Shown here: positions 26,886-36,447 of the stretch, piece after piece
How positions within the stretch are numbered: the stretch's first letter is position 1
Layout: each line of letters begins with the position of its first letter
From: Bacteroidetes bacterium GWF2_35_48
Lineage (GTDB): Bacteria; Bacteroidota; Bacteroidia; Bacteroidales; GWF2-35-48
DNA length: 36,447 bases
Direction of reading: 5' to 3'
NCBI GenBank assembly: GCA_001769125.1
Contig: MEOG01000067.1
Location: 1-36,447 of the forward strand
Notes under the pieces: model-generated
What the model saw: only the letters and a program-made list of their open reading frames with translations
Told to the model about the DNA's origin: nothing
The model's database searches: none
Program-made: the position numbers and the translations under genes

Positions 26886-29408
26886 CTAATGTCGTGTTTC
26901 TTTCTTTCCTAAAAACTCCAGATGCTTTATTACAAAGCGAATTTCGCTGTATGAAAATTCATCTTTAAAATGTGCTTTAACTTCATTCATCTTAACAGGA
27001 TTTTGTATAATAAAATCTGATAAACGTGAAACTTTTTCAGTCTCCATAAATTTATGAATTTCCAATTCCCCTGTAGCAATAAAACCCGCAAGATGCCCTT
27101 CAATGGTTGAAACCACCATTTGCCTTTCTGCTGCAATTTCAGGAATTGATTTCCCCTCATTAAAAAGTTCAAGACTTTTCAGTTGCGAAAAACCTACAGG
27201 TTGCTTCTTAGATTTTTCTTCGACCTTCAAATCATAATCATCGTTTTCTGCAACATTCATTCTTTGAAATCCAGGATTTTTTTCAATTCTGTAAGGAAGG
27301 ATAATTTCTGTTAATTCATCTCCGAATGCAGCATATTTATGTTTCCCGAAACCTTTTATTGCAAGAAATTCATTTTTTGAAACAGGTAAATCAACTGCAA
27401 GTTGCAACAGCACTTTCTGAGATAAAATATTATAATGTGGAACATCTGCGATATCTGCCTTATCATCTCTCCACGCTTTTAATACGCTGTAAGCAGCAGG
27501 TTTATTAACTTCTCTTTCCGATGCATAAGATTTCGGCGCTTTCGCTTTTGATGCAAGCGGATTTATATTTTCAATAAATGCCTTTGCACGTGTATTCAGA
27601 TATAATTTTATAATAAACCCGGATTTGCAAACTTCCAGACAACGATATTTTACAGTAGCATCAAAATAATATTGTTCAAGATTTTTTTTAATTTGTGTTC
27701 TTATAGCCTTATTGTCTGATTCAACTTCATTCTCAAAAACTGGTTGAAGAATTATGGTTTTAATTTTATCTTCAAAATACGCTGCTGCTTTTTTTACACG
27801 TTCCTGTAAATGATCTTCCTTTTCAGGAGAATCGGAGCTCATAAATATTTCACGAAGCTGCATCCTGAATTTTGCTGAAACATCAATAATTTCTTTATTT
27901 AATGCTCCTTCCATCCTTGCAAAAACATCAATAAAAGAAATATGCAGTGTAGTATGATTTTCTCTGATTTGCTTGAATACATAGTAAAAATTTTTCTGCA
28001 AAAAAGTAAAATCGAAAAGATCAAATACTAATTCCTGTTCATATTTTTTTCGCTGCAATACAAGATCATTTACTGTAGGTTGGTTATTGCGTGCATTTTC
28101 AGAAAACCCTTCAATGGTGCGGTCTGTTTTAATACAATCTGTATTTAGAGGAGTGCTCAACACAATTCCTTCAAAGGTTCTACACCTGCTGAGCGCAACA
28201 TAAACCTGACCAAAAGCAAAAGCTGCGCGCGCATCAATTATAACTTTTTCAAATGTCAACCCCTGACTTTTGTGAATGGTTATAGCCCATGCTAATTTAA
28301 GTGGAAGTTGTTCAAATTTACCAATGCTTTCTTCGGTAATTTCTTTATTTTTTTCATTAATGGTATATTTTGTATTATCCCAGATTTCTGCTTTAACATC
28401 AATCTCTGCATAATCTTCAGGACATTTTACAAAGACCTGCCCGTCTTCTATCCTTGTAATTTTTCCGATTTTACCATTATAAAAAAGTTTTCCGGGCGAG
28501 CTGTCGTTTTTAATAAACATCACTTGCGCATCTTTTTTAAGATAAAGGCTAAAGTCGCTTGGATACATGTGTTCCGGAAAATCGCCGCTTACTCTGGCTT
28601 CAAAAATTTCAGCATTTCCGGGTAATTGCTTTAATTTAAAACTATTCAGCTCATTTGACTGGGCATTATGCGTTGTAAGTGTAATATAGCCGGGATTATC
28701 TTTTCTGTCAAATCCGGGAGTATGTCTTTTATTCAGTTCCTGTATTAACTCTGAGTCAATTTTATTTTCACGGACTTTATTAAGAATATCAATAAAACGC
28801 TGTTCGCTTTGCCTGTAAATATGATTAAGCTCAATCGTTATATATTTAGTTTTTTTAAGCGCAATAGCACTGAAAAAATAAGGAGTTTCATAGAATTTAC
28901 TGATCATCTGCCATTCGTCATCTTTCACAACAGGGGACAACTGTTGAAGATCTCCTATCATTAATAACTGGACTCCGCCAAAAGCTTTATCGTGATCGCG
29001 ATAGCGACGCAATACACTGTCAATTCCATCAAGAAGATCGGCACGAACCATGCTTATCTCGTCTATTACAAGCAAGTCGAGACTGCGAATAATTCTGATT
29101 TTATCTTTCCCGAAACGTTGAATTCTTCTTCCGGAATCATTCTTAATGTGAATAGTCATAGCCGCATCAGCAGGTGGTATCGGGCCAAAAGGTAATTGAA
29201 AAAAAGAATGAATAGTAACTCCTCCTGCATTGATTGCAGCAACACCAGTAGGTGCTACAACAATCATTCTCTTAGGCGATTTCTTTTTAATAGTATGAAG
29301 AAAAGTTGTTTTTCCCGTGCCTGCTTTTCCTGTTAAAAACACATTGGAATCTGTAAATTCAACAAATTCGTTTGCTAATTTTAATTCGGTATTTGAAAAT
29401 TCTTCCAT
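26886..29408 (-). CDS. PIF1-like DNA helicase with HRDC and helix-turn-helix C-terminus
   Basis: 840 residues. The SF1B helicase core has Walker A FLTGKAGTGKTT (about 24-35), APTGVAAINAGGVTIHSFF, Walker B VIDEISMV, a GDLQQLSPV motif and the late motif TIHKSQGLTFEKV followed by YVALSRCRTFEG, typical of PIF1/RecD-type enzymes. After a long linker, about 645-710 resembles an HRDC domain (LPVSKNEFLAIKGFGKHKYAAFG). The last 100 residues carry an HTH_40-like domain (FNEGKSIPEIAAERQMVVSTIEGHLAGFI) as seen at the C-terminus of RecQ-type helicases. It would unwind DNA 5'-3' and may act in recombination or replication through structures (family knowledge). Domain composition is usual for this Bacteroidota group. 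Monocistronic in appearance. Confidence 0.9.
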   Translation of the reverse strand: MEEFSNTELKLANEFVEFTDSNVFLTGKAGTGKTTFLHTIKKKSPKRMIVVAPTGVAAINAGGVTIHSFFQLPFGPIPPADAAMTIHIKNDSGRRIQRFGKDKIRIIRSLDLLVIDEISMVRADLLDGIDSVLRRYRDHDKAFGGVQLLMIGDLQQLSPVVKDDEWQMISKFYETPYFFSAIALKKTKYITIELNHIYRQSEQRFIDILNKVRENKIDSELIQELNKRHTPGFDRKDNPGYITLTTHNAQSNELNSFKLKQLPGNAEIFEARVSGDFPEHMYPSDFSLYLKKDAQVMFIKNDSSPGKLFYNGKIGKITRIEDGQVFVKCPEDYAEIDVKAEIWDNTKYTINEKNKEITEESIGKFEQLPLKLAWAITIHKSQGLTFEKVIIDARAAFAFGQVYVALSRCRTFEGIVLSTPLNTDCIKTDRTIEGFSENARNNQPTVNDLVLQRKKYEQELVFDLFDFTFLQKNFYYVFKQIRENHTTLHISFIDVFARMEGALNKEIIDVSAKFRMQLREIFMSSDSPEKEDHLQERVKKAAAYFEDKIKTIILQPVFENEVESDNKAIRTQIKKNLEQYYFDATVKYRCLEVCKSGFIIKLYLNTRAKAFIENINPLASKAKAPKSYASEREVNKPAAYSVLKAWRDDKADIADVPHYNILSQKVLLQLAVDLPVSKNEFLAIKGFGKHKYAAFGDELTEIILPYRIEKNPGFQRMNVAENDDYDLKVEEKSKKQPVGFSQLKSLELFNEGKSIPEIAAERQMVVSTIEGHLAGFIATGELEIHKFMETEKVSRLSDFIIQNPVKMNEVKAHFKDEFSYSEIRFVIKHLEFLGKKETRH

Positions 29409-29503
29409 CTTAAATTTAAAATCGCTAAATTAATTTTTTTTATTTTATGAGATTGATAATACGGAAAAAGAAATGTTTTATTAACAAAAAATATTGCCAA
29501 CTC

Positions 29504-29533
29504 TTGATTTTATGGTGTAAGTAAATATATTTG
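29504..29533 (+). promoter_or_regulatory. Bacteroidota-type promoter, TTG-N19-TATATTTG
   Basis: TTG at 29504-29506, a 19-bp spacer, and TATATTTG at 29526-29533, an exact fit to the Bacteroidota sigma consensus (TTG, 19 bp, TAnnTTTG). Expected to drive the secreted YD-like gene (ATG 29667), leaving a leader of about 125 nt. Confidence 0.7.
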
Positions 29534-29546
29534 TAAGATTATGGTG

Positions 29547-29638
29547 TTTGAAGATGGATTAATTTGAAGATGTACTATATTCAGTATTATAAATCTTTTT
29601 TTCAAATTTTCAAATAATAAAATCTTCAAATAATAAAA
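29547..29638 (+). repeat. Paired short direct and inverted repeats in a 5' leader
   Basis: TTTGAAGATG occurs at 29547-29556 and 29563-29572, and TTCAAATAATAAAA at 29609-29622 and 29625-29638; both pairs have a 16-bp period. ATCTTCAAA (29622-29630) is the exact reverse complement of TTTGAAGAT in both upstream copies, so the leader can form either of two alternative 9-bp stems. Confidence 0.5.
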
Positions 29639-29666
29639 AAAGAAATTGATAATTTTAAAAAAAAAT

Positions 29667-30530
29667 ATGAGGAAAATTATGTTATTCGTAGTTCTGTTTT
29701 TCATTTTAACTACCATTATTCTGGCACATGAAGAACCCACAAAAACACTAAAAGAAAGACAAGAAAAAGTTAAGCGTAAAACAGCAATATTTATTGCAAA
29801 AGTTAAAACATCCACAAGCTGGGAATATGAAATTATTAGCGGAAAAGCAAGTGAAAAAAAATGGAAAATTTTACATCAGGAATATGACAAAACAGGAAAT
29901 CTGACAGGTGTTTCAACCTATAAAAACGATTCTTTGGTTGAGCGTGCTGAATACACCTATAATGCAAATCATGATATGATGACGGATATTGACTTTACGC
30001 CTCATGGAATAATCCTCGAAAAAAATGTTTATACATTTGATAAGCAGGGAAGAGTTTTGTCAGGCGAATGTTTTAATGGAAGAAATATAATGACAGAGCG
30101 TTTTGTAAATAAATTTAATCGTACTAATAATACGATTGAGTTTATCAAATACGGAAAAAACAACAGTCTTGATTATACTATTTTATACAAATATCCTAAT
30201 GATTTTGATAAATTCGAGTACAACGAAGCAATAAAGAAAAATGCACAGGGAGAGCAATTGCAAAAAATTGAAAAAAAAATCAGCCCTGCAAAATTACTTA
30301 CTGAAAAAAAAGTTTTTGGTAAAGACGATCAAGGCACTTATTCATTCGAATTCAAATACAATGCAAAAAAAGATATTCAGGAAATTATTAAAAAAAATAA
30401 AAACGGAAGTGTAGTGTGGAAAGAAGAATATTTATATCAACAAAATGGAAATCTATACGAAACACAGAAAACAGATGCGCAGGGGAATTTGATTTCGGTT
30501 GTAAAATATACTTATGAATTCTATAAATGA
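29667..30530 (+). CDS. Secreted protein with YD/RHS-like repeats, function unknown
   Basis: 287 residues from the ATG at 29667, chosen because it opens directly on the signal peptide MRKIMLFVVLFFILTTIILA; the frame continues seven codons upstream to a TTG. The mature part contains spaced beta-strand repeats of the YD or toxin_A type: EYDKTGNLTGVSTYKND, EYTYNANHDMMTDI, YTFDKQGRVLSGE, FKYNAKKDIQEII and LYQQNGNLYETQKTDAQGNL. It is too short to be an RHS toxin and has no toxin domain. Such proteins are common unstudied exported proteins of Bacteroidota. A good promoter lies at 29504-29533, and a heptamer tandem repeat follows the stop. Confidence 0.75.
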   Translation: MRKIMLFVVLFFILTTIILAHEEPTKTLKERQEKVKRKTAIFIAKVKTSTSWEYEIISGKASEKKWKILHQEYDKTGNLTGVSTYKNDSLVERAEYTYNANHDMMTDIDFTPHGIILEKNVYTFDKQGRVLSGECFNGRNIMTERFVNKFNRTNNTIEFIKYGKNNSLDYTILYKYPNDFDKFEYNEAIKKNAQGEQLQKIEKKISPAKLLTEKKVFGKDDQGTYSFEFKYNAKKDIQEIIKKNKNGSVVWKEEYLYQQNGNLYETQKTDAQGNLISVVKYTYEFYK

Positions 30531-30578
30531 GATTGAAGATGTAGTCGGCAGTCAGACAGTCTACAGTCGGCAGTCGAA

Positions 30579-30697
30579 CAGACTGTAGACTGTAGACTGT
30601 AGACTGCAGACTGTAGACTGTAGACTGCAGACTGTAGACTGTAGACTGTAAACTGTAGACTGTAGACTGTAAACTGTAGACTGTAAACTGTAGACTG
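30579..30697. repeat. Heptanucleotide tandem repeat, 17 copies of TAGACTG-type unit
   Basis: Seventeen uninterrupted 7-bp units (119 bp): 12 TAGACTG, 3 CAGACTG/TAGACTG variants starting with C, and TAAACTG variants that cluster toward the right end. The preceding 40 bp (GTCGGCAGTC twice, with CAGTCTACAG) look like degenerate copies of the same words. It lies between the secreted YD-like gene and the methyltransferase gene, about 50 bp before the latter's promoter. A frame through it on the minus strand is open only because of the periodicity. Confidence 0.95.
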
Positions 30698-30742
30698 ATT
30701 TGTATCATCTTTAAATCAAATTGCTATAAAATCACAATAATA

Positions 30743-30782
30743 TTGCTGAACTAATTTATATATTTGCTGAACTAATTTATAT
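30743..30782 (+). promoter_or_regulatory. Duplicated promoter segment upstream of the methyltransferase gene
   Basis: A 19-bp sequence TTGCTGAACTAATTTATAT occurs at 30743-30761 and again at 30764-30782, exactly 21 bp apart (two helical turns). TATATTTG, a perfect -7 match, spans 30759-30766 across the junction; a near-match TAATATTG sits at the equivalent place of the first copy. The ATG at 30794 is about 27 bp after the better box. Confidence 0.5.
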
Positions 30783-30793
30783 CAAAGAAAAAA

Positions 30794-31408
30794 ATGAATG
30801 AATTCGACATAAAAGCAAAATCATGGGATGAGAACCCCCTGAATATTGAAAGAGCAAAAGCTATTGCTGACATTATTAAAGAAAAAATTTCTTTCACAGG
30901 AAACGAGAAAGCACTTGATTACGGATGCGGCACAGGCTTGCTGAGTATGAATCTTTTTAATGATTTAAAAAATATTATTCTTGCCGACACATCAACAAGA
31001 ATGCTGGAAGTCGTAAATGAAAAAATCAGAAATAATGCCATTAAGAACATGACTGCGATTGATGCAGATCTGAATTCTGAAGCGCTTTCTGAAAATAATT
31101 TCAATATCATATACACTTCAATGACCTTGCATCATATAGAAGATGTTGAAGGAAGCCTTCGCAAATTCTACTCTCTTCTGAAACCTGAAGGACAACTTTG
31201 TATTGCTGATCTCGATTCTGAAGACGGCACATTTCATGATGACAGCTTTACCGGACATTTTGGTTTTGACCGCGGCGATTTGAAAATCAAAACACTTAAT
31301 GCAGGTTTTAACGAAGTTCTTTTTTATGATTGCTTTACAATAAACAAAATAAATTCACAGGGTCAAAAGCAAAGCTACACAATGTTTTTAATGATTGCAC
31401 AAAAATAA
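30794..31408 (+). CDS. Class I SAM-dependent methyltransferase
   Basis: 204 residues. Motif I ALDYGCGTGLLSMNL (about 40-54), an acidic ADTSTRMLEVV (motif II region), a DADLNSE segment and NIIYTSMTLHHIEDVEGSLRKFYSLLKPEGQLCIADLD (motif III to post-motif region) are those of UbiE/Methyltransf_11-type enzymes. The substrate cannot be told from the sequence. The start is the ATG at 30794, next to a duplicated promoter element. The DUF6132 gene follows 4 bp after its stop, so they are probably cotranscribed. Confidence 0.9.
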   Translation: MNEFDIKAKSWDENPLNIERAKAIADIIKEKISFTGNEKALDYGCGTGLLSMNLFNDLKNIILADTSTRMLEVVNEKIRNNAIKNMTAIDADLNSEALSENNFNIIYTSMTLHHIEDVEGSLRKFYSLLKPEGQLCIADLDSEDGTFHDDSFTGHFGFDRGDLKIKTLNAGFNEVLFYDCFTINKINSQGQKQSYTMFLMIAQK

Positions 31409-31412
31409 AATT

Positions 31413-31643
31413 ATGAATAAAATTGTATTATTTCTTAAAAAAAACAAATTAACAATCTTAGGAGCTGTAGTAGGAGCACTTGGTGGTTATTTGTATTTCT
31501 ACTTCGTGGGTTGCTCAAGCGGTTCCTGCGCCATCACATCGAAACCATTAAACAGTACGCTGTATGGAGCAATTATGGGGGCGCTTCTTTTCAATATGTT
31601 TAAGAAAAAAACCGAGAAAAAGAATAGTGAACCGATGAATTGA
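31413..31643 (+). CDS. DUF6132-like small membrane protein
   Basis: 76 residues from the ATG at 31413; an upstream in-frame TTG would overlap the methyltransferase and is rejected. Two hydrophobic segments (about 12-32 and 49-63) flank a conserved-looking YFVGCSSGSCAITSKPLNSTLYGAIMGALL with Cys34 and Cys39, the pattern of the DUF6132 family of Bacteroidota. The paired cysteines could bind metal or form a disulfide (inference). Function unknown. Confidence 0.8.
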   Translation: MNKIVLFLKKNKLTILGAVVGALGGYLYFYFVGCSSGSCAITSKPLNSTLYGAIMGALLFNMFKKKTEKKNSEPMN

Positions 31644-31675
31644 TGGTGTGGTGGGGATAAATATTTTCGTTCTGT

Positions 31676-31696
31676 GTTGCAGGTTGCAGGTTGCAG
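31676..31696. repeat. Three tandem copies of GTTGCAG
   Basis: A perfect 7-bp unit repeated three times (31676-31682, 31683-31689, 31690-31696), just upstream of the miaA -7 box. Each unit contains a TTG trinucleotide, so the array supplies candidate -33 elements. Confidence 0.8.
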
Positions 31697-31724
31697 GTTA
31701 TCAAAACAAATTATTCTATCTTTG
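31691..31724 (+). promoter_or_regulatory. Probable miaA promoter (TATCTTTG -7 box)
   Basis: TATCTTTG at 31717-31724 is an exact TAnnTTTG match 19 bp before the miaA start codon. The nearest TTG (31691-31693) lies in the last GTTGCAG repeat with a 23-bp spacer, a little longer than the usual 19. Confidence 0.55.
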
Positions 31725-31743
31725 TTTATCTTAAATAAATATT

Positions 31744-32658
31744 TTGGAATACAATCTCATATCGGTAATTGGTCCAACAGCTACAGGAAAAACATCGCTT
31801 GCTGTTGCTTTTGCTTCAAAAAAAAATGCTGAAATCATCAGTGCTGACTCAAGACAGGTGTATCGTGGTATGGACATCGGCACAGGAAAAGATCTTGATG
31901 AGTATGGCATAAGTGGCGCTTCTATTCCCTATCATTTAATTGACATTGTTGAGGCAGGTTATAAATATAATGTTTTTGAGTACCAGCGTGATTTTTTAAA
32001 GATTTTTGAAAAAATTACCAATGAAGGAAAACTTCCTGTTTTATGCGGTGGATCGGGTTTGTATATTGAAGCCGTTTTAAAAGGGTATAAATTAGTAGAA
32101 GTTCCACCAGACGCTGAACTCAGAAAATTGCTCGAAAACAAATCGCTTGTAGAATTAATCAATATGTTGTCATCTATGAAAAAACTTCATAATACGACAG
32201 ATGTTGACACTGTAAAACGAGCGATTCGTGCTATTGAAATTGAAATTTATTCTCAAAAAAATCCTGCAAAAAAAACATTTGGAGCAGAAATAAAAAGTTT
32301 GAATTTCGGAATATATTTTGACCGTCAGAAACAAAAAGAAAAAATTTCAATCAGACTGAAAGAACGCCTTGAAAACGGAATGATTGATGAAGTACAGAGA
32401 ATACTGAATCAGGGCATCAGTTCGGAAGACCTGATTTATTATGGGCTGGAATATAAATTTGTAACAGAATACCTTATCGGTAAATTAAAATACGATGAAA
32501 TGTTCCGGCTTCTTGAAATTGCTATTCATCAGTTTTCAAAACGGCAAATGACCTGGTTTCGCAGGATGGAGCGCAATGGTGTAGAAATTCATTGGATTAA
32601 TGGCACTTTGTCAACAGAGGAAAAGGTTGGGGAGATGGAGAGGGTGTGGGGGAAGTAA
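31744..32658 (+). CDS. miaA: tRNA dimethylallyltransferase
   Basis: 304 residues beginning at a TTG (31744); the next in-frame ATG would remove the P-loop, so the TTG is the credible start. P-loop GPTATGKTSLA (10-20), DSRQVYRGMDIGTGKD (35-50), HLIDIV, VFEYQRDF and GGSGLYIEAVLKG are MiaA signatures, and the C-terminal part contains KRAIRAIEI and FSKRQMTWFRR. The enzyme transfers a dimethylallyl group from DMAPP to N6 of A37 in tRNAs that read UNN codons. The length is normal for the family. A perfect palindrome follows the stop, before convergent ligA. Confidence 0.97.
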   Translation: MEYNLISVIGPTATGKTSLAVAFASKKNAEIISADSRQVYRGMDIGTGKDLDEYGISGASIPYHLIDIVEAGYKYNVFEYQRDFLKIFEKITNEGKLPVLCGGSGLYIEAVLKGYKLVEVPPDAELRKLLENKSLVELINMLSSMKKLHNTTDVDTVKRAIRAIEIEIYSQKNPAKKTFGAEIKSLNFGIYFDRQKQKEKISIRLKERLENGMIDEVQRILNQGISSEDLIYYGLEYKFVTEYLIGKLKYDEMFRLLEIAIHQFSKRQMTWFRRMERNGVEIHWINGTLSTEEKVGEMERVWGK

Positions 32659-32678
32659 AATCGTTCCATGGAACGATT
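32659..32678. repeat. Perfect 20-bp palindrome between convergent miaA and ligA
   Basis: AATCGTTCC-ATGGAACGATT starts at the base after the miaA stop and is perfectly self-complementary over 20 bp. It lacks a U-run on either side and has no loop unless the centre opens, so it is not a typical terminator. It could be a protein-binding site or a remnant of a palindromic repeat. Confidence 0.7.
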
Positions 32679-32696
32679 CTACAATCCCCACAATTA

Positions 32697-34745
<2,049 letters not shown>

Positions 34746-34761
34746 TTAGATAATGTTTCTC

Positions 34762-35739
34762 TCATTTCCCCCACTTATATTCCCTCCTGAATACAGGAAT
34801 CCATCGCTTTTGCTTTTCAATCCAGATTTTTTCTGTTTCATGAAGCAGTTTCAAATATGAGTTATAGAGATAAAATATACTTCTATTATTTTGCCATGCA
34901 CTATCAGTATCCAAAAATTTTTGATTAATTTTTTCAATTATCAAACCAAAATTATTGTACACAAAAGTGTCTCTGGAAATTGCTTTCCATGAAAAAAAAT
35001 CCTGATTCCATTCAAAACGTTTGCTCTCAACAATAAATTTTTCCTGATTATAACTATATTCGATTTTCTCTTTATTCCGACCAAACGTACTGAGTGTTTC
35101 AGCCTTTTTTGTTGAATCTTCATTATACACAATCGTTTTTTTTAAAGGAGGGTCAGCCGGACCTGAACAGGTATTTTCCCATTCTATTTCTTTAAGGAAA
35201 GAAAGTGAATCATAGGTACGAGTTTCAGTTGCGCAAACGACAAAAGTTTTTTTATTGAACTTTGAGGTAATGCAACGTTTCGTTTTTCCAAGACTATCGT
35301 ACTCATAATTATTAATACAACTGGCTAACCAGGCTTTTTTCTCGCTTACATCATAAATTTTTTCTTCAGTCAGAAGTTTCTTTCGATAAGTAAAAACCGT
35401 CTTTTTTGAATTTAATAATTTACCGGTTTTATAGCTTCTGTTTTTATAAAAACTTTCTATCAGTTGTTTTGTTTTATTATATTTATGAATCGTTTGAGAT
35501 TGCGCAACCCATTGTTTGTTCTCGCTATTCCACGATTTAAAAAATTCTTTTTTCAGTTTGCCCTTTTTATCGTGAACAAAAGATAATTTGCCTTTGGTAT
35601 TCCATCTGTTATTGATTGTGTCAAAACCATATTCAATAAAATTTATACATCCTTTCAAATAATGCGGATGCACCTGACATGCTCCCTGTAGCGTGAGAAA
35701 TAACAAGAAAATAAATATTATTTTTTTTGAGGGTGTCAT
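34762..35739 (-). CDS. Secreted hypothetical protein, YD-like strand repeats
   Basis: 325 residues from the ATG at 35739, chosen because it begins MTPSKKIIFIFLLFLTLQGA, a signal peptide. A longer frame starts inside the upstream cyclo-ligase gene and puts a hydrophilic stretch before the signal. The mature part has irregular repeats such as WNSENKQWVAQSQTIHKYNKTKQLIE, YEYDSLGKTKRC, RTYDSLSFLKEIEWE, WNQDFFSWKAISRDTFVYNNFG and WIEKQKRWIPVFRREYKW, that is, W...Y-N/D-G type strands like those of T9SS-genome secreted proteins. No T9SS sorting domain is present. Function unknown. Confidence 0.7.
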   Translation of the reverse strand: MTPSKKIIFIFLLFLTLQGACQVHPHYLKGCINFIEYGFDTINNRWNTKGKLSFVHDKKGKLKKEFFKSWNSENKQWVAQSQTIHKYNKTKQLIESFYKNRSYKTGKLLNSKKTVFTYRKKLLTEEKIYDVSEKKAWLASCINNYEYDSLGKTKRCITSKFNKKTFVVCATETRTYDSLSFLKEIEWENTCSGPADPPLKKTIVYNEDSTKKAETLSTFGRNKEKIEYSYNQEKFIVESKRFEWNQDFFSWKAISRDTFVYNNFGLIIEKINQKFLDTDSAWQNNRSIFYLYNSYLKLLHETEKIWIEKQKRWIPVFRREYKWGK

Positions 35740-35773
35740 AACTATAGTAAGATGTGAAACATCTTCCCTTATT

Positions 35774-36316
35774 TCAATCATGCGCAACATGATTCATTTT
35801 TATATCAAAATCCTCAGCAGGTATTTCTTCAAAAAACTGAAAATCGAAACAAACACCGACCTTGAATGCATTTGAGGGAGACAGAAGCCGGTCGTAATAC
35901 CCCCTACCCCTTCCCATGCGGTTATTGTTTTTATCAAACGCAACTCCGGGAACAATAATGAGATCAATTTTTTCTGAATTTTTATATTCTTCACTTGAAG
36001 GCTCTCCAATACGATGACTTTCTCCTTCTATCATATTTTCAATTCCTGTAAATTGTTTCAGCAATAAATTATTTCCGGAAACCGAAGGAAGGATAATTGT
36101 TTTGTGAGTATGCCATTTCAGAATAAAATCATGGGTTTGTACTTCATCCGGCAAAGACCAGTACAGCATAATTACATCAGCATTTTTAAAAACATCCATT
36201 GTTTCTATTTGCTGAAAAATCAAATTTGACTTTTGCGCTTTATATTCAGTTGTATATAGTTTCTTTATTTCACGGATTTGATTTCTGAGTACATTTTTTT
36301 GTTCATGAATAGTCAT
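35774..36316 (-). CDS. 5-formyltetrahydrofolate cyclo-ligase
   Basis: 180 residues, near the usual size. Family motifs: an N-terminal basic helix (RNQIREIKK), MLYWSLPDEVQTHDFI, LPSVSGNNLLLKQF, DLIIVPGVAFDKNNNRMGRGRGYYDRLL (nucleotide and substrate loop) and VGVCFDFQ. It converts 5-formyl-THF plus ATP to 5,10-methenyl-THF in the cytoplasm. Its stop lies 34 bp before the start of the downstream secreted hypothetical gene. The ATG at 36316 is preceded by an AT-rich leader. Confidence 0.93.
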   Translation of the reverse strand: MTIHEQKNVLRNQIREIKKLYTTEYKAQKSNLIFQQIETMDVFKNADVIMLYWSLPDEVQTHDFILKWHTHKTIILPSVSGNNLLLKQFTGIENMIEGESHRIGEPSSEEYKNSEKIDLIIVPGVAFDKNNNRMGRGRGYYDRLLSPSNAFKVGVCFDFQFFEEIPAEDFDIKMNHVAHD

Positions 36317-36389
36317 TTTTCTAAATTTAAAAACTTTGTAAGCTAAGGTTATTTTTAACTAATGTTTCGGACTTCATATTTGTTTAATA

Positions 36390-36447
36390 ATGAATGATAT
36401 GCAGTTAGAAAATATTTCCATTTTGCGTTGTTTTCCTATTTTAATCA
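36390..36447 (+). CDS. Start of a possible membrane acyltransferase (C-terminus off window)
   Basis: A frame opening at the ATG 36390 (a second in-frame ATG is at 36399) reads MNDMQLENISILRCFPILI to the window edge without a stop. The pattern ISxLRxFPILI resembles the N-terminal membrane helix of acyltransferase family 3 (OafA/YrhL-like) proteins, but only 19 residues are visible, so this is a guess. It is divergent from the cyclo-ligase gene. Confidence 0.35.
   Translation, partial: MNDMQLENISILRCFPILI

Noticed and set aside
29667-30530. RHS-type toxin
   Set aside because: YD-like repeats are present, but the protein is short and lacks the RHS core, a toxin tip and an adjacent immunity gene.
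30579-30697. CRISPR-like array
   Set aside because: The units are 7 bp with no spacers and no cas genes nearby; it is a simple tandem repeat.
30388-30708. Minus-strand frame with repeated STVYSLQ units
   Set aside because: It is produced by the 7-bp tandem repeat, which stays open in this frame, and it overlaps the end of a well-supported plus-strand gene. No signal or start supports it.

Overview
The window is an AT-rich stretch of a Bacteroidota chromosome. Several independent signs support this: very large secreted proteins that end in type IX secretion (T9SS) sorting domains of both type A and type B (gliding-motility/CHU_C), many PKD, CUB and SprB-like modules, promoters of the Bacteroidota form TTG-N19-TAnnTTTG, no obvious Shine-Dalgarno sequences, and Bacteroidota families such as DUF6702 and DUF6132. 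No transposase, phage gene, rRNA or CRISPR array was seen. The species cannot be told from the sequence.

Region 1 (1-18376, all minus strand) is a secreted-protein block. In transcription order it holds a PKD/beta-propeller T9SS protein, a small secreted protein translationally coupled (ATGA) to a 2250-residue CHU_C adhesin-like protein, a related 1258-residue CHU_C protein, and two tandem papain-family (C1A) proteases. The second protease is cut by the left window edge. Both proteases carry a chagasin-like (I42) cysteine-protease-inhibitor domain just upstream of the catalytic domain, in the place where a propeptide would normally sit.

Region 2 (18377-21825) is a structured 507-bp divergent intergenic region, a TPR-histidine kinase with a NarL-type response regulator, a nested-hairpin repeat element, and tRNA-Asp with its terminator. 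A second, diverged copy of the nested-hairpin element lies between the two proteases. The two copies differ by compensatory changes in at least two stems, which makes them the most interesting non-coding signal here.

Region 3 (21826-30530) holds a C69 dipeptidase, an FlK-like thioesterase next to a receiver domain with a C-terminal membrane anchor, a hypothetical secreted protein, a divergent HupE/UreJ-DUF6702 pair, a PIF1-like helicase with HRDC and HTH tails, and a secreted YD-repeat-like protein with its own recognisable promoter.

Region 4 (30531-36447) is mostly housekeeping: a methyltransferase, a DUF6132 membrane protein, miaA, ligA, a secreted hypothetical protein and 5-formyltetrahydrofolate cyclo-ligase, with the start of a possible acyltransferase at the right edge. 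Its intergenic gaps carry heptanucleotide tandem repeats (17 copies of TAGACTG-like units, 3 copies of GTTGCAG), a duplicated promoter segment and a perfect 20-bp palindrome.
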